In this document: positions 1 through 7,760 of the stretch, piece by piece
Position numbering within the stretch: the stretch's first letter is position 1
Layout: the number at the start of each line of letters is the position of its first letter
DNA from: Galbibacter sp035306585
GTDB taxonomy: Bacteria > Bacteroidota > Bacteroidia > Flavobacteriales > Flavobacteriaceae
Length of the DNA stretch: 27,863 nt
NCBI RefSeq assembly: GCF_035306585.1
Contig: NZ_DATGNU010000057.1
Span: 1 to 27,863, forward strand
Reading direction: 5' to 3'
Position numbers and translations under genes: made by a program
Notes under the pieces: model-generated
Seen by the model: the letters and a program-made list of their open reading frames with translations, nothing else
What the model was told of the DNA's origin: nothing
The model's database searches: none

Positions 1-188
1 AAGATCAAACTACATATATCATTAAACTCAATATTTATGATGACTTTGATCAACAAAATTATATTATAAGTGAGTTCAAAACTCATCTTGGGGAAGATGC
101 GATTATTAAGGTGATTTATGTCAATGATATTCCTTTGCTAAACTCTGGTAAACGAAAATTGGTCATCAACAAAATGCTCGCTAAATAA
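1..188 (+). CDS. C-terminal end of a CapK / phenylacetate-CoA ligase-like protein (partial)
   Basis: An open frame enters from the left edge (first full codon at base 3) and ends in TAA at 186-188, giving about 61 residues. The tail reads IPLLNSGKRKLVINKM followed by LAK. A closing 'SGKRK..VI' segment is what I recall at the end of the CapK / coenzyme-F390-synthetase branch of the AMP-dependent ligase superfamily, whose genes often sit in capsule and exopolysaccharide clusters. The adenylation core lies outside the window, so the enzyme call rests on the tail and on the neighbouring polysaccharide genes. The reaction of CapK proteins in glycan clusters is poorly defined; activation of an acyl group for transfer to the glycan is a possibility, not something seen here. 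Confidence 0.6.
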   Translation, partial: DQTTYIIKLNIYDDFDQQNYIISEFKTHLGEDAIIKVIYVNDIPLLNSGKRKLVINKMLAK

Positions 189-510
189 TTTCTTAAGTTT
201 TTCCATCACTTCGACGTAAGATTTTTCCTTATAAGGGTGTTACTTTTCGTCTTAAAAATCTACACAATTTACTGATTTTCATTTTGTTATATGTTAAATA
301 AAATTTTTGTCGTATATTCAATGCGTTGAGAAACAATGAATTGCATTTTATTCACAATTTTTAACAGTTTGCGCGTAGTCTTAAACAAACTAAATCAAGC
401 GTTTAAGCGTATAATTACTGAAAGAAATTGTGGTTTGCCGATGAAAAATGCATTTCATCTATTTTTTAACAAGCCCTAATGTGTAATAATTTATAAAATT
501 GAACTTAACC
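189..510. other. Intergenic region with inverted repeats upstream of the beta-helix gene
   Basis: This 322-bp AT-rich stretch has no convincing gene. It contains an 8-bp inverted repeat AGATTTTT (219-226) / AAAAATCT (254-261) with a perfect 10-bp palindrome CCTTATAAGG (227-236) just inside the left arm. This may be the terminator structure of the left-hand ligase gene. A 6-bp inverted repeat AGTTTG (366-371) / CAAACT (386-391) follows, then a terminator-like hairpin at 440-468. I see no clear TAnnTTTG promoter element close to the downstream gene. A 12-codon open frame (441-479, MKNAFHLFFNKP) overlaps the last hairpin. Confidence 0.5.
440..467 (+). terminator. Terminator- or attenuator-like hairpin 43 bp before the beta-helix gene
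   Basis: GATGAAA (440-446) pairs perfectly with TTTCATC (453-459) around a 6-nt loop, and TATTTTTT follows at 460-467. The stem is short and AT-rich. It could end transcription from the left-hand gene, or act as an attenuator for the lipoprotein gene that starts at 511. A very short frame (441-479) runs through the hairpin. Confidence 0.35.
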
Positions 511-2403
511 ATGTACAAAAGAAGTTGGTTGATGCTGCTATTCGTAAGTTTAGTATTTATGTTTATTTCCTGTGAGGATGATCAGGTTTTAGATGGATTT
601 TTAAACGGGGATAATGAGAACTCCGAAATAATTGATCCCGATCCAGAACAGGATTCGGAGGATCCTTATAACCTTATTACCGATGCCGTTGATATTCCTT
701 GTGATTATGATTTTACAACCACTCAGGTGAACGCTTCCTTAAACATTAGTTGTGATTATGACCTTAAAGGGCAACGCATAAGTTTACCAGATGGTGTCAA
801 GCTTAATTTTGATGGAGGTAAAATCACTAACGGTAGTTTGGTCTTTTCCTCTAAAGGAGTGATCGATGGTCAATTACTCAATATTGATCTCGAGGTAACG
901 GGAGATTTAGCGATTGAACACCCTCATTTTATCTTTGTGCCTTCGCGTTGGAATATCGTTCAAGGAAAGACCACTGACGATATAGCTTTCCAAAATAAAG
1001 AGCATCTAAATACTGCCATTGAACTTACCCACGATTTGGGTATGAAAGTATTTGAGATTGATAAATTAGATGCCTACTTTTTTGGAAGAAGACTTACCTC
1101 ACATGCACCTTTTTCTTATGAAGATAATGCTATAAAGGTACCGTCTAACACTCATTTTCTAATGAGTGACAACACCTTTATCCGTGTACAACCTAGCAAC
1201 AATCCTTTTAGTCGTTTGCTAATGACCTACAAGGCACAAAATGTGCTTATTGAAGGTGGAAATTTAGTGGGTGATCGTTATTTACATGATTATTCTAACG
1301 TCACGGATGAGACTGGTGTCTCTAGAGCTACCCATGGGTATGGTTCCTTGATTAATATCGCGGGATCTCAGCATGTAACCGTGGACAATGTCAATATCTA
1401 CGAAGGAGAAGGAGATGGTGTTTTAATTCAAATATCGGCCATTAGAAATAAAGACGGATCTATAAAGGCAGGTGAGATGGAGTCTTCCAATGTTGTAATT
1501 AAGAATAGCTTAATTGATAAATGTAGAAGAAATAACTTCTCTATCATTGATGCCAACGGAGTCCTTATTGAAAATAACGTAATCTCCAATGCAGGGGGCG
1601 AACACGAGAGTGGACAAGCTTATGCTGGAACGGCTCCTGAGGTTGGAATTGATTTGGAAGCCTACAGAGAACGACGATCCGATGGTAGCTTATACGAATA
1701 TGAAAGAGTAACTAATGTAACTATTAGAAATAATGAATTTGTTGGAAATGATGTTGCAGATGTGATTGTGTACACAGCTAGTTTTGTTGATATTATTGGA
1801 AATACGTTCGACAATAGAGTAGGGGTTCACGCGGGTCATGATTTAAAGATAGCCAATAATGAATTTACTGCAGGGGAACGAATTACAACTCAAATTGCAG
1901 TAAGCTTCGATAATTTTATTGTCAATGAAACCGAGCATTTAACCTATAATATTGATGTCACTGGCAATACGATTTCTGGTTATGACACCGCTATGAAAGT
2001 TGGTACTCAAAATGTAACGGTTTCTGAAAACAAAATATATGACTTTGTTACAGGAATTAATATCACCGATATTGAAAATGCTCAAATTTCAAATAATATT
2101 TTAGAAAGTAAAAGAGGTGTTAGTTATGGTTATTTTTCCAGAGGCAATTCCATTGCAAAAAATGTAACCATTAAAGGTGATAAAATTAGCGTACAACATC
2201 GTCCAATATATTTGAATGATTTAAATCAGCGGTTAACGGGCAGTGTAGATAAATTGTTGTTTGACAACTGTACCTTCCTATCGGATAGAGAATTGTATAT
2301 ATATAACAGTAAAAATATAACCATTCAAAATTCCGAAATGAGTGAAAGGGTAGAGGCTGTAAATTCTCAGAATATCGTATTGACTAATAATCAGATTTTA
2401 TAG
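511..2403 (+). CDS. Surface-type lipoprotein with right-handed parallel beta-helix
   Basis: The 630-residue protein starts at ATG 511; an in-frame TTG at 499 is less likely. A signal peptide ends in a Bacteroidota-style lipobox (FISC, Cys21), followed by the acidic run EDD and a D/E/P-rich linker to about residue 50. Such acidic residues after the Cys resemble the lipoprotein export signal known from Flavobacteriia, so a location on the outer face of the outer membrane is inferred. The rest is built of short Asn-rich beta-strand turns typical of parallel beta-helices (NVTIRNNEF, NVVIKNSLI, IENNVIS, NITIQNSEM). This fold is common in polysaccharide lyases, epimerases and phage tailspikes. Two 'CDYD' segments lie 17 residues apart in the N-terminal cap. 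No catalytic triad can be assigned. A glycan-binding or glycan-modifying role fits the position beside the polysaccharide locus but is inference. Confidence 0.85.
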   Translation: MYKRSWLMLLFVSLVFMFISCEDDQVLDGFLNGDNENSEIIDPDPEQDSEDPYNLITDAVDIPCDYDFTTTQVNASLNISCDYDLKGQRISLPDGVKLNFDGGKITNGSLVFSSKGVIDGQLLNIDLEVTGDLAIEHPHFIFVPSRWNIVQGKTTDDIAFQNKEHLNTAIELTHDLGMKVFEIDKLDAYFFGRRLTSHAPFSYEDNAIKVPSNTHFLMSDNTFIRVQPSNNPFSRLLMTYKAQNVLIEGGNLVGDRYLHDYSNVTDETGVSRATHGYGSLINIAGSQHVTVDNVNIYEGEGDGVLIQISAIRNKDGSIKAGEMESSNVVIKNSLIDKCRRNNFSIIDANGVLIENNVISNAGGEHESGQAYAGTAPEVGIDLEAYRERRSDGSLYEYERVTNVTIRNNEFVGNDVADVIVYTASFVDIIGNTFDNRVGVHAGHDLKIANNEFTAGERITTQIAVSFDNFIVNETEHLTYNIDVTGNTISGYDTAMKVGTQNVTVSENKIYDFVTGINITDIENAQISNNILESKRGVSYGYFSRGNSIAKNVTIKGDKISVQHRPIYLNDLNQRLTGSVDKLLFDNCTFLSDRELYIYNSKNITIQNSEMSERVEAVNSQNIVLTNNQIL

Positions 2404-2427
2404 GGAACTTTATCCTAGCTAAAATTG

Positions 2428-2458
2428 ACCATCCCACCTTATTTGGGGTGGTTTTTTT
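2428..2458 (+). terminator. Rho-independent terminator between convergent genes
   Basis: ACCATCCC (2428-2435) pairs with GGGGTGGT (2445-2452), with one U-G wobble, around a 9-nt loop, and a run of T follows directly (2453-2458). It lies 25 bp after the beta-helix stop codon. The glycosyltransferase on the other strand ends at 2470, so the hairpin may serve both strands, although the T run favours the + strand. Confidence 0.8.
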
Positions 2459-2469
2459 ATTTTGGATTA

Positions 2470-3603
2470 TTAGGTGGTTATTTCCCTATAGGCTTCCAAG
2501 GAATGTTTCCACAGCGTTTGTTGTTCATATCGCTGTATGACTGATTCCCTAGCGTTTGTACTTAGTTTTTCTAAAAGCTCAGGTCGCGTGCGAAGGGAAT
2601 TCATAGCCCGTAAAAGCATTTCGGTGGATCTAGGTGGAATTAAGATGCCGGTCTGTCCATCGATAATGATTTCATTACAGCCCGTAATATCAGAGCAAAT
2701 AACTGGTTTTTCCATGGCAGCTGCCTCCATGACCACCATTCCAAAACCTTCTCTATAGGAAGGAAATACAAATACATCCATAAGTTTAAAAAATGGTTTA
2801 ACATCGCTTTGGTAACCAGCATAAATAATAGCAGAATGATTCTTAATCAGGGATCTTGTTCTATCAGAAACAGGATCTTGTACATCTTCAAAGTCTCCAA
2901 TTAACAGCAATCGAATCTCTGGGTGACTTTGATGTAAGGTAGTAAAGGCCTCAATGAGTTCATTGGTGCCTTTATCACCTACTAAGCGTCCTACATAGCC
3001 GAAGACAAAACTTCCTTCTGGGATCAAGCTGTGGTCAATTGCTGCTTTTGGGGTCGCTTTTACATCAAACTGGTTGGGGTTAATACCATTGATACTTCCA
3101 TTCCAAATGATGCGTACCTCCTTGGAGGTGATCTTTTCATCCAGTAAGGTTTTTCTAGTACCCTTACTCACGGCAAATACATGAGTAGCTAATTTACAAC
3201 TCAGGCTTTCCATCCACATTAAGAAACGCCTTTTGAATCCTTTAGTACCTTCATATCGTAGCCCGAGTACAAAATAAATCCGCACAGGAGTTTTGTTTAA
3301 ATACGCTGCTAACATTCCTAAGAACCCCGCTTTTGGCGTGCTAGCATGCACCACTTTTGGTTTTAATTTTTTGATAAGTCTATAGAGTCTGTAGAGACTT
3401 TGAAGATCAGAGAATATCGAAATTTCTCTTTTCATGGGTACGGAGTGCACGGGCACATCTTCTACTTCACCAAAGCTGTCAAGTCTTTGTCCAGGGCTCG
3501 ATGCTACCTCTATATGGTATTTGCTTTTAAGTACTTGAACTTGCCCCTTGTAAAAATTTAGGGACTGTGGTACAGTCGTTATAAGGAGAAAAATATCTTT
3601 CAT
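2470..3603 (-). CDS. Glycosyltransferase family 4 (GT-B fold)
   Basis: I take the ATG at 3603, giving 377 residues (MKDIFLLITTVPQ), because it forms an ATGA overlap with the stop of the preceding gene and places the N-terminal Rossmann strand correctly; an in-frame start at 3648 adds 15 residues that do not fit. The C-terminal GT4 signature is clear: VGRLVGDKG near 204-212 and the EX7E motif EGFGMVVME with Glu285 and Glu293. The middle segment (TPVRIYFVLGLRYEG, about 105-119) resembles PglA/CapM-type enzymes that use lipid-linked acceptors. The likely role is transfer of one sugar from a nucleotide sugar to the undecaprenyl-linked repeat on the cytoplasmic face of the membrane. It is the last gene of the seven-gene minus-strand operon. 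Donor and linkage cannot be read from the sequence. Confidence 0.9.
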   Translation of the reverse strand: MKDIFLLITTVPQSLNFYKGQVQVLKSKYHIEVASSPGQRLDSFGEVEDVPVHSVPMKREISIFSDLQSLYRLYRLIKKLKPKVVHASTPKAGFLGMLAAYLNKTPVRIYFVLGLRYEGTKGFKRRFLMWMESLSCKLATHVFAVSKGTRKTLLDEKITSKEVRIIWNGSINGINPNQFDVKATPKAAIDHSLIPEGSFVFGYVGRLVGDKGTNELIEAFTTLHQSHPEIRLLLIGDFEDVQDPVSDRTRSLIKNHSAIIYAGYQSDVKPFFKLMDVFVFPSYREGFGMVVMEAAAMEKPVICSDITGCNEIIIDGQTGILIPPRSTEMLLRAMNSLRTRPELLEKLSTNARESVIQRYEQQTLWKHSLEAYREITT

Positions 3604-4580
3604 ACTCCAAGGCGTGTTTTTAATGTATAGAATTGTTTGAAAATCCAATACTGGTTAGCGAATATTTTAAATAAATTGCGTTGACGATTGTCTGATTTAT
3701 ACCGTATAGGATATAGTTCCGCAGCTTTTAATGCCATAAATGTAGCGGAGAAGAGCTGCTGATTTTTGCTTTTAGAAAATAGATTTTTGAGTAACGAAAT
3801 AACGAGTTCATTAACCTTAGCTCGACTTTTTGAATAAGCGATGGATTCTTTGGTAATTTGGTCTTTGCTATAGGAATCAATTAATAATACACTCTGTAGT
3901 ATGTCTTGGATTAATTGCTGGTTTTTTTTCGCATTGCTACTGCGTGTAATAGAACCAGAGGTTTGGACAAAGTTTGATACTACCATTGGAGTGGACATAA
4001 TCCGATTGGCTAGATAGACAGCTTTAAAATTAAATTCAACATCCTCTATGTATACTTTCTCCTTAAATAATAAATTGTTCTGCAATAGAAATTCGGTGCG
4101 ATATAAACGAACACATGCCGAGTTATGGTGACCATTGTTAAAATACTTCGGACCTGTTGTAGGTTTTGGACAGTGCTGATGCGTTATGGAATAAACGATC
4201 GATCCGTCCTCATAAACCCCATTGGCAGCAAAATCTAGAATGTCTACAGCGTTTACAATGGCGATTTCTATTAGCACATGTAAAACATTTGGCAAGAGGT
4301 AATCGTCTGAATCTAGAAAAAGAAGGTAGCGTCCCTTGGCATTTTCAATACCGGTGTTTCGAGCACCTCCTAAACCTTTGTTCTTTTGGCTAATTATTCT
4401 AAGGTTACTATAGGCGTTCATCAGTCTTTGAACTATCTTAACGCTGTTATCTGGCGATTCATCATCAATCACTATAATTTCGTATTGGCTTTGTTCCAGT
4501 TGTTGATCGTAACAGGAGAGAATACATCGTTCAATGTATTTTTCGACATTATAGACAGGTATAATGATACTTAATTTCAT
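3600..4580 (-). CDS. Glycosyltransferase family 2 (GT-A fold)
   Basis: The 326-residue protein begins MKLSIIIPVYNVEKYIERC, the standard GT2 start. It carries VIDDESPDNS (37-46), the KNKGLGGARNTGI segment (66-78) and the metal/nucleotide-binding DSDD motif at 90-93. The C-terminal half is less conserved and probably contacts the acceptor. It acts in the cytoplasm, adding one sugar to the lipid-linked repeat. The stop codon overlaps the next gene's start (ATGA), and the start lies one base after the stop of the EpsG-type polymerase, so the genes are probably translationally coupled. Substrates cannot be assigned. Confidence 0.9.
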   Translation of the reverse strand: MKLSIIIPVYNVEKYIERCILSCYDQQLEQSQYEIIVIDDESPDNSVKIVQRLMNAYSNLRIISQKNKGLGGARNTGIENAKGRYLLFLDSDDYLLPNVLHVLIEIAIVNAVDILDFAANGVYEDGSIVYSITHQHCPKPTTGPKYFNNGHHNSACVRLYRTEFLLQNNLLFKEKVYIEDVEFNFKAVYLANRIMSTPMVVSNFVQTSGSITRSSNAKKNQQLIQDILQSVLLIDSYSKDQITKESIAYSKSRAKVNELVISLLKNLFSKSKNQQLFSATFMALKAAELYPIRYKSDNRQRNLFKIFANQYWIFKQFYTLKTRLGV

Positions 4581-4581
4581 T

Positions 4582-5679
4582 TTATAGGGTTGGTTTAAAT
4601 AGATTCATCATATAGGTAAATAAAAAATACAAAAGCAATACCGTGCCAAAAACCTGGTGTTGATAGGCAAAGAAGCGTTTTTTTAAAAAAGGATAAAAGA
4701 TAACTATAGCTAATAAGAACCAAGAGAGGTACGCAAAGCGATTTGAGAAATTGGCTGTGATCACCAAAATCCAAAAGGCATTTGCAATAAGGAAGGTTCC
4801 ATAAATGCGATGATAGACCTTGTCTTTGTACTGTTTTTTAAATATAAAATACCATCCCGCTAGTGTACCCGTGGCTCCGTATATTAAAAAGTCCCACCTG
4901 AATCCAGTGCTAGAGAATTCATTAGCACTAGGATCCGAGAGTAAGTATTCACTTAAACGGTCATCCCCAAAACCGAGTCCCGCAAATAATCCCACGAAAA
5001 AGGACCCGAAAACGAGCGATAGCGGGATAGCTGCAAACCAGGTGATGAGGAATGTTTTAGGGTTGTTGTGAAAAAAGGTAATTACATAGGCCAACATAGG
5101 CAAATACATCGATTGGTGGAAGAGGCACGAAATTGCAATGATTATACCTGAAATCACCGGTTTTTTAAAAAAAGATAGGCCGAGTACAAATATGGAGGTC
5201 GCCATTCCATTTCGAATACCATTAACCCCGTAGGCATAGAAGGAAAATGATGCTACCAAGGCAATAAAACAATAGATCCAATAGGATTTAAAGAAGTTCT
5301 TACTAGCGATGATTAAACTTCCAATGTAAAGTAGCGCACATAGAAAGAAAAATCCAGTTTCATTTGTCAGTCTGGCGCTTAGCTTCAACAAATATGCAAA
5401 AGCAATATCACTCCCTATTTCTACGGGATTACCAATGGTTTCTCTATAGAACATATAGGCATAGGTGGTCATATCCACAAAGATTCCATTTACGGGACGG
5501 ATCCCGATGAATAAAACGATAAATAACGCATATGGCCACCCGATTATCGAAAGGTACTTAATGGTAGCCTTGTCCGTATAATCAAATAGTTGTGTATGTA
5601 GTAAGGTTAATAATATCACAACCAATTGGATGTTGTAATAGATACTACTGTAGTCCTCTATAGGAAACAAATCGTACAT
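4582..5679 (-). CDS. EpsG-family polysaccharide polymerase (Wzy-like membrane protein)
   Basis: This 365-residue protein is almost entirely hydrophobic, with about ten membrane segments. A conserved-looking loop with Arg, Asp and Tyr (IRPVNGIFVDMTTYAYMFYRE, split about 60-80) matches the R...D...Y pattern of the EpsG family, which stands in for Wzy in many exopolysaccharide clusters. A GINGIRNG-like segment (YGVNGIRNGMATSIF, about 149-163) is also typical of EpsG proteins. The likely role is joining flipped repeat units into polymer on the periplasmic side of the inner membrane. It sits in the minus-strand operon between the pyruvyl transferase (1-base TAATG overlap) and a GT2. No other polymerase is visible, which supports the call. 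Confidence 0.82.
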   Translation of the reverse strand: MYDLFPIEDYSSIYYNIQLVVILLTLLHTQLFDYTDKATIKYLSIIGWPYALFIVLFIGIRPVNGIFVDMTTYAYMFYRETIGNPVEIGSDIAFAYLLKLSARLTNETGFFFLCALLYIGSLIIASKNFFKSYWIYCFIALVASFSFYAYGVNGIRNGMATSIFVLGLSFFKKPVISGIIIAISCLFHQSMYLPMLAYVITFFHNNPKTFLITWFAAIPLSLVFGSFFVGLFAGLGFGDDRLSEYLLSDPSANEFSSTGFRWDFLIYGATGTLAGWYFIFKKQYKDKVYHRIYGTFLIANAFWILVITANFSNRFAYLSWFLLAIVIFYPFLKKRFFAYQHQVFGTVLLLYFLFTYMMNLFKPTL

Positions 5680-6752
5680 TATTCCACCATGGATTTAAAG
5701 TTATTATACGCTGATACCAATGAAATTTTGTTGGTTTCTGGAAGCTGACTTAATTGGTTGATCTTTGTGGCGATATCCCCAACATGGTATTTTTTCACCA
5801 GTTTGATTCTTGGATTGTGAGCGATCCACTTATAGGACTGTTCAATTTTATGGTTATTGTTTAAAAACACCAATGCTGGTGTATTAGTGATATGACAAAA
5901 AATCATTCCGTGCAATCGGTCCGTGATTACTAATTCCGTCCTTTTAAAGGCATCCCAGATTTTAAATAGTGCGGTGATCTTATCTCTCATAGTCATCCCT
6001 TGATCTCCAATATGTGTGTCGTAGTACTGAAATTTCTTGAAGCGCTCTTTTACATAATTGGTGAGCTCCGTTTCTTGTTGCTCACTAAGTTTTCGCTCTT
6101 TGTCTTTTCTCAGACAAATAATGGCTCCATTTCGCTCATATTCCGGTTTGGAACGATCTAAAGTGGTAACGATATCGGGTAAAAGCAATACTTTATTCTT
6201 GAAATACTTTTTGTAATAGTGATAGGATTTTAACTCTCGTGCAATGAGTGTTAATTTTGGGTGTTCGGCATAAACACTAATAGCTTTTTGCAAACGCTTT
6301 TTACCTTTTTCGGTGTTTGAAAAATCGATAGTTTGTGGGAATGAAATTATTGGATTATTAGGGAAATTTTGAATAACTAACTGCCTGAAATACTCAATTT
6401 GGTAATACATATCACCTGTGTTTCCCCCGCCAACGGTGGTTATAATATCATCCTTATGAATGACCTTTTTAAGTTGAATAATTCCTTTAAGTGTTTTACT
6501 AATAGGTATTTCAACTACCTGATGTTCTGGGTATTGATTGCTTAAAAATCGATGTTGCGCATAGGTTATGGCCACGTCTCCTAGATTGCCGTAATCTGCG
6601 GCTAGGAAGATAAAAATCCGCTGTTCTTTGGCATTAAAATTAAAATAATTATTTTGCTCAGAACTACACTTTATCTTTCGGAGTTGAAACTGCACTTTGG
6701 TCTCGAAGGGAATTTTATTTTTTAGTTGTGCTATCAAGCTGCTTTTTTCCAT
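5679..6752 (-). CDS. Polysaccharide pyruvyl transferase family protein
   Basis: The 357-residue protein shows the hallmarks of the pyruvyl-transferase family (PF04230; CsaB, EpsO and EpsI relatives): YGNLGDVAI (54-62), GGGNTGD (108-114) and the C-terminal TDRLHGM (277-283). Members transfer pyruvate from phosphoenolpyruvate to a sugar, forming a ketal that adds negative charge to the polymer. Its first 19 bases overlap the end of the preceding GT2 gene in another frame. I keep the start at 6752 because the next in-frame Met is far downstream, beyond the conserved GNLGD. Pyruvylation probably occurs on the lipid-linked repeat in the cytoplasm. The sugar that is modified cannot be told. Confidence 0.88.
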   Translation of the reverse strand: MEKSSLIAQLKNKIPFETKVQFQLRKIKCSSEQNNYFNFNAKEQRIFIFLAADYGNLGDVAITYAQHRFLSNQYPEHQVVEIPISKTLKGIIQLKKVIHKDDIITTVGGGNTGDMYYQIEYFRQLVIQNFPNNPIISFPQTIDFSNTEKGKKRLQKAISVYAEHPKLTLIARELKSYHYYKKYFKNKVLLLPDIVTTLDRSKPEYERNGAIICLRKDKERKLSEQQETELTNYVKERFKKFQYYDTHIGDQGMTMRDKITALFKIWDAFKRTELVITDRLHGMIFCHITNTPALVFLNNNHKIEQSYKWIAHNPRIKLVKKYHVGDIATKINQLSQLPETNKISLVSAYNNFKSMVE

Positions 6753-7753
6753 GATTTGATATACATTATAACCGAGCTTAATCGGTATTTAATTAATTTT
6801 TTATACAATTGATCACTCGTGGAGCAAGGCTGGTAATGATCGATATATTTTTTTGTTTCTTTATGTTGAAGAATCTCGTTAATATATTTTTTCTTTTCGG
6901 CTACCGAGAGCTCGCTTTTATAGTATAATAGATTGTTAATGCAATACTGTATACCGACCACCAAGTTGTTGGCCAAGCTCTGTTTTATTTTGTTCTTGCC
7001 ATAACCCCATTTTACCAAAAATGGCTTGATAGCGTAGTGCTTGGCAAGTATTAATTCGAAGGAGTCCTTGTGGTAGCTCTTGATTAGGGTAGGAACTTCC
7101 CGAGTGATATAGTGGTAAAAACAATCCTCAATAAGTACAACAGCGTGTGCCTTTTGATAGGCTCTTGCGTTAAAGAGCATATCTTCCACTAAGGAAATCC
7201 CTAGGTCGAAGCGTAGTTTGTAATAATCAATGAATATCTTTGAATATACTTTATTCCATGCATAGCCAAGCAGCCCCATTAAATCGCTATTTAATTTAGG
7301 TGCTTTCTCCATACCGATGTCAAATTTGTATTCTTCTGGCACGTTGGGCTGTCTTCTTAGTAGGTGACCTTGTTGATCTTCATGATCTAGGAAATATCCA
7401 AATATATAGATGTCTACTTGGTGAATTTGGATCTTATTGTAAATGCTTTCCAAAAGGTTGGTTTCAATCCAATCATCGCTATCCATAAAGTACAGGTAGC
7501 TTCCTTTGGCATGTTCTATTCCAAAATTTCTAGCGTCAGAGAGGCCTCCGTTTTCCTTATTAAATAGTTTAACTCTGGGGTCTAGGGTAGTGTAGTCTTT
7601 GGCTATTGCAGCACTATTGTCTGGTGAACCATCATTGACAATAAGCAGCTCAAAGTTTTCAAAACTTTGATTTAGTACACTTTCAATAGCTTTGGCGATA
7701 TATTGATCTACTTTATAGGCAGGCATGATGATCGAGAAAAACGGAGTTTTCAT
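6734..7753 (-). CDS. Glycosyltransferase family 2 (GT-A fold)
   Basis: This 339-residue protein begins MKTPFFSIIMPAYKVDQYI and carries NDGSPDNS (40-47), ENGGLSDARNFGIEHAKG (67-84) and DSDDW (91-95), the GT2 nucleotide- and metal-binding motifs. It shares the overall plan of the other GT2 in the operon but is clearly different, so it probably adds another sugar or linkage. Seven bases separate it from the upstream GT4, and its end overlaps the pyruvyl transferase gene by 19 bp. Donor and acceptor are unknown. Confidence 0.9.
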   Translation of the reverse strand: MKTPFFSIIMPAYKVDQYIAKAIESVLNQSFENFELLIVNDGSPDNSAAIAKDYTTLDPRVKLFNKENGGLSDARNFGIEHAKGSYLYFMDSDDWIETNLLESIYNKIQIHQVDIYIFGYFLDHEDQQGHLLRRQPNVPEEYKFDIGMEKAPKLNSDLMGLLGYAWNKVYSKIFIDYYKLRFDLGISLVEDMLFNARAYQKAHAVVLIEDCFYHYITREVPTLIKSYHKDSFELILAKHYAIKPFLVKWGYGKNKIKQSLANNLVVGIQYCINNLLYYKSELSVAEKKKYINEILQHKETKKYIDHYQPCSTSDQLYKKLIKYRLSSVIMYIKSWKKAA

Positions 7754-7760
7754 AAATGTT

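Noticed and set aside
499..510. TTG start for the beta-helix lipoprotein, adding MNLT
   Set aside because: ATG 511 gives a standard-length lipoprotein signal peptide; the TTG adds nothing recognisable.
3604..3648. Upstream start for the GT4 gene, adding 15 residues
   Set aside because: It would overlap the previous gene by 49 bp and place extra residues before the first Rossmann strand; ATG 3603 forms an ATGA junction.
4820..5071. An 83-aa plus-strand frame opposite the EpsG-type gene
   Set aside because: It is the complement of a membrane-protein coding region; composition looks like an antisense shadow.
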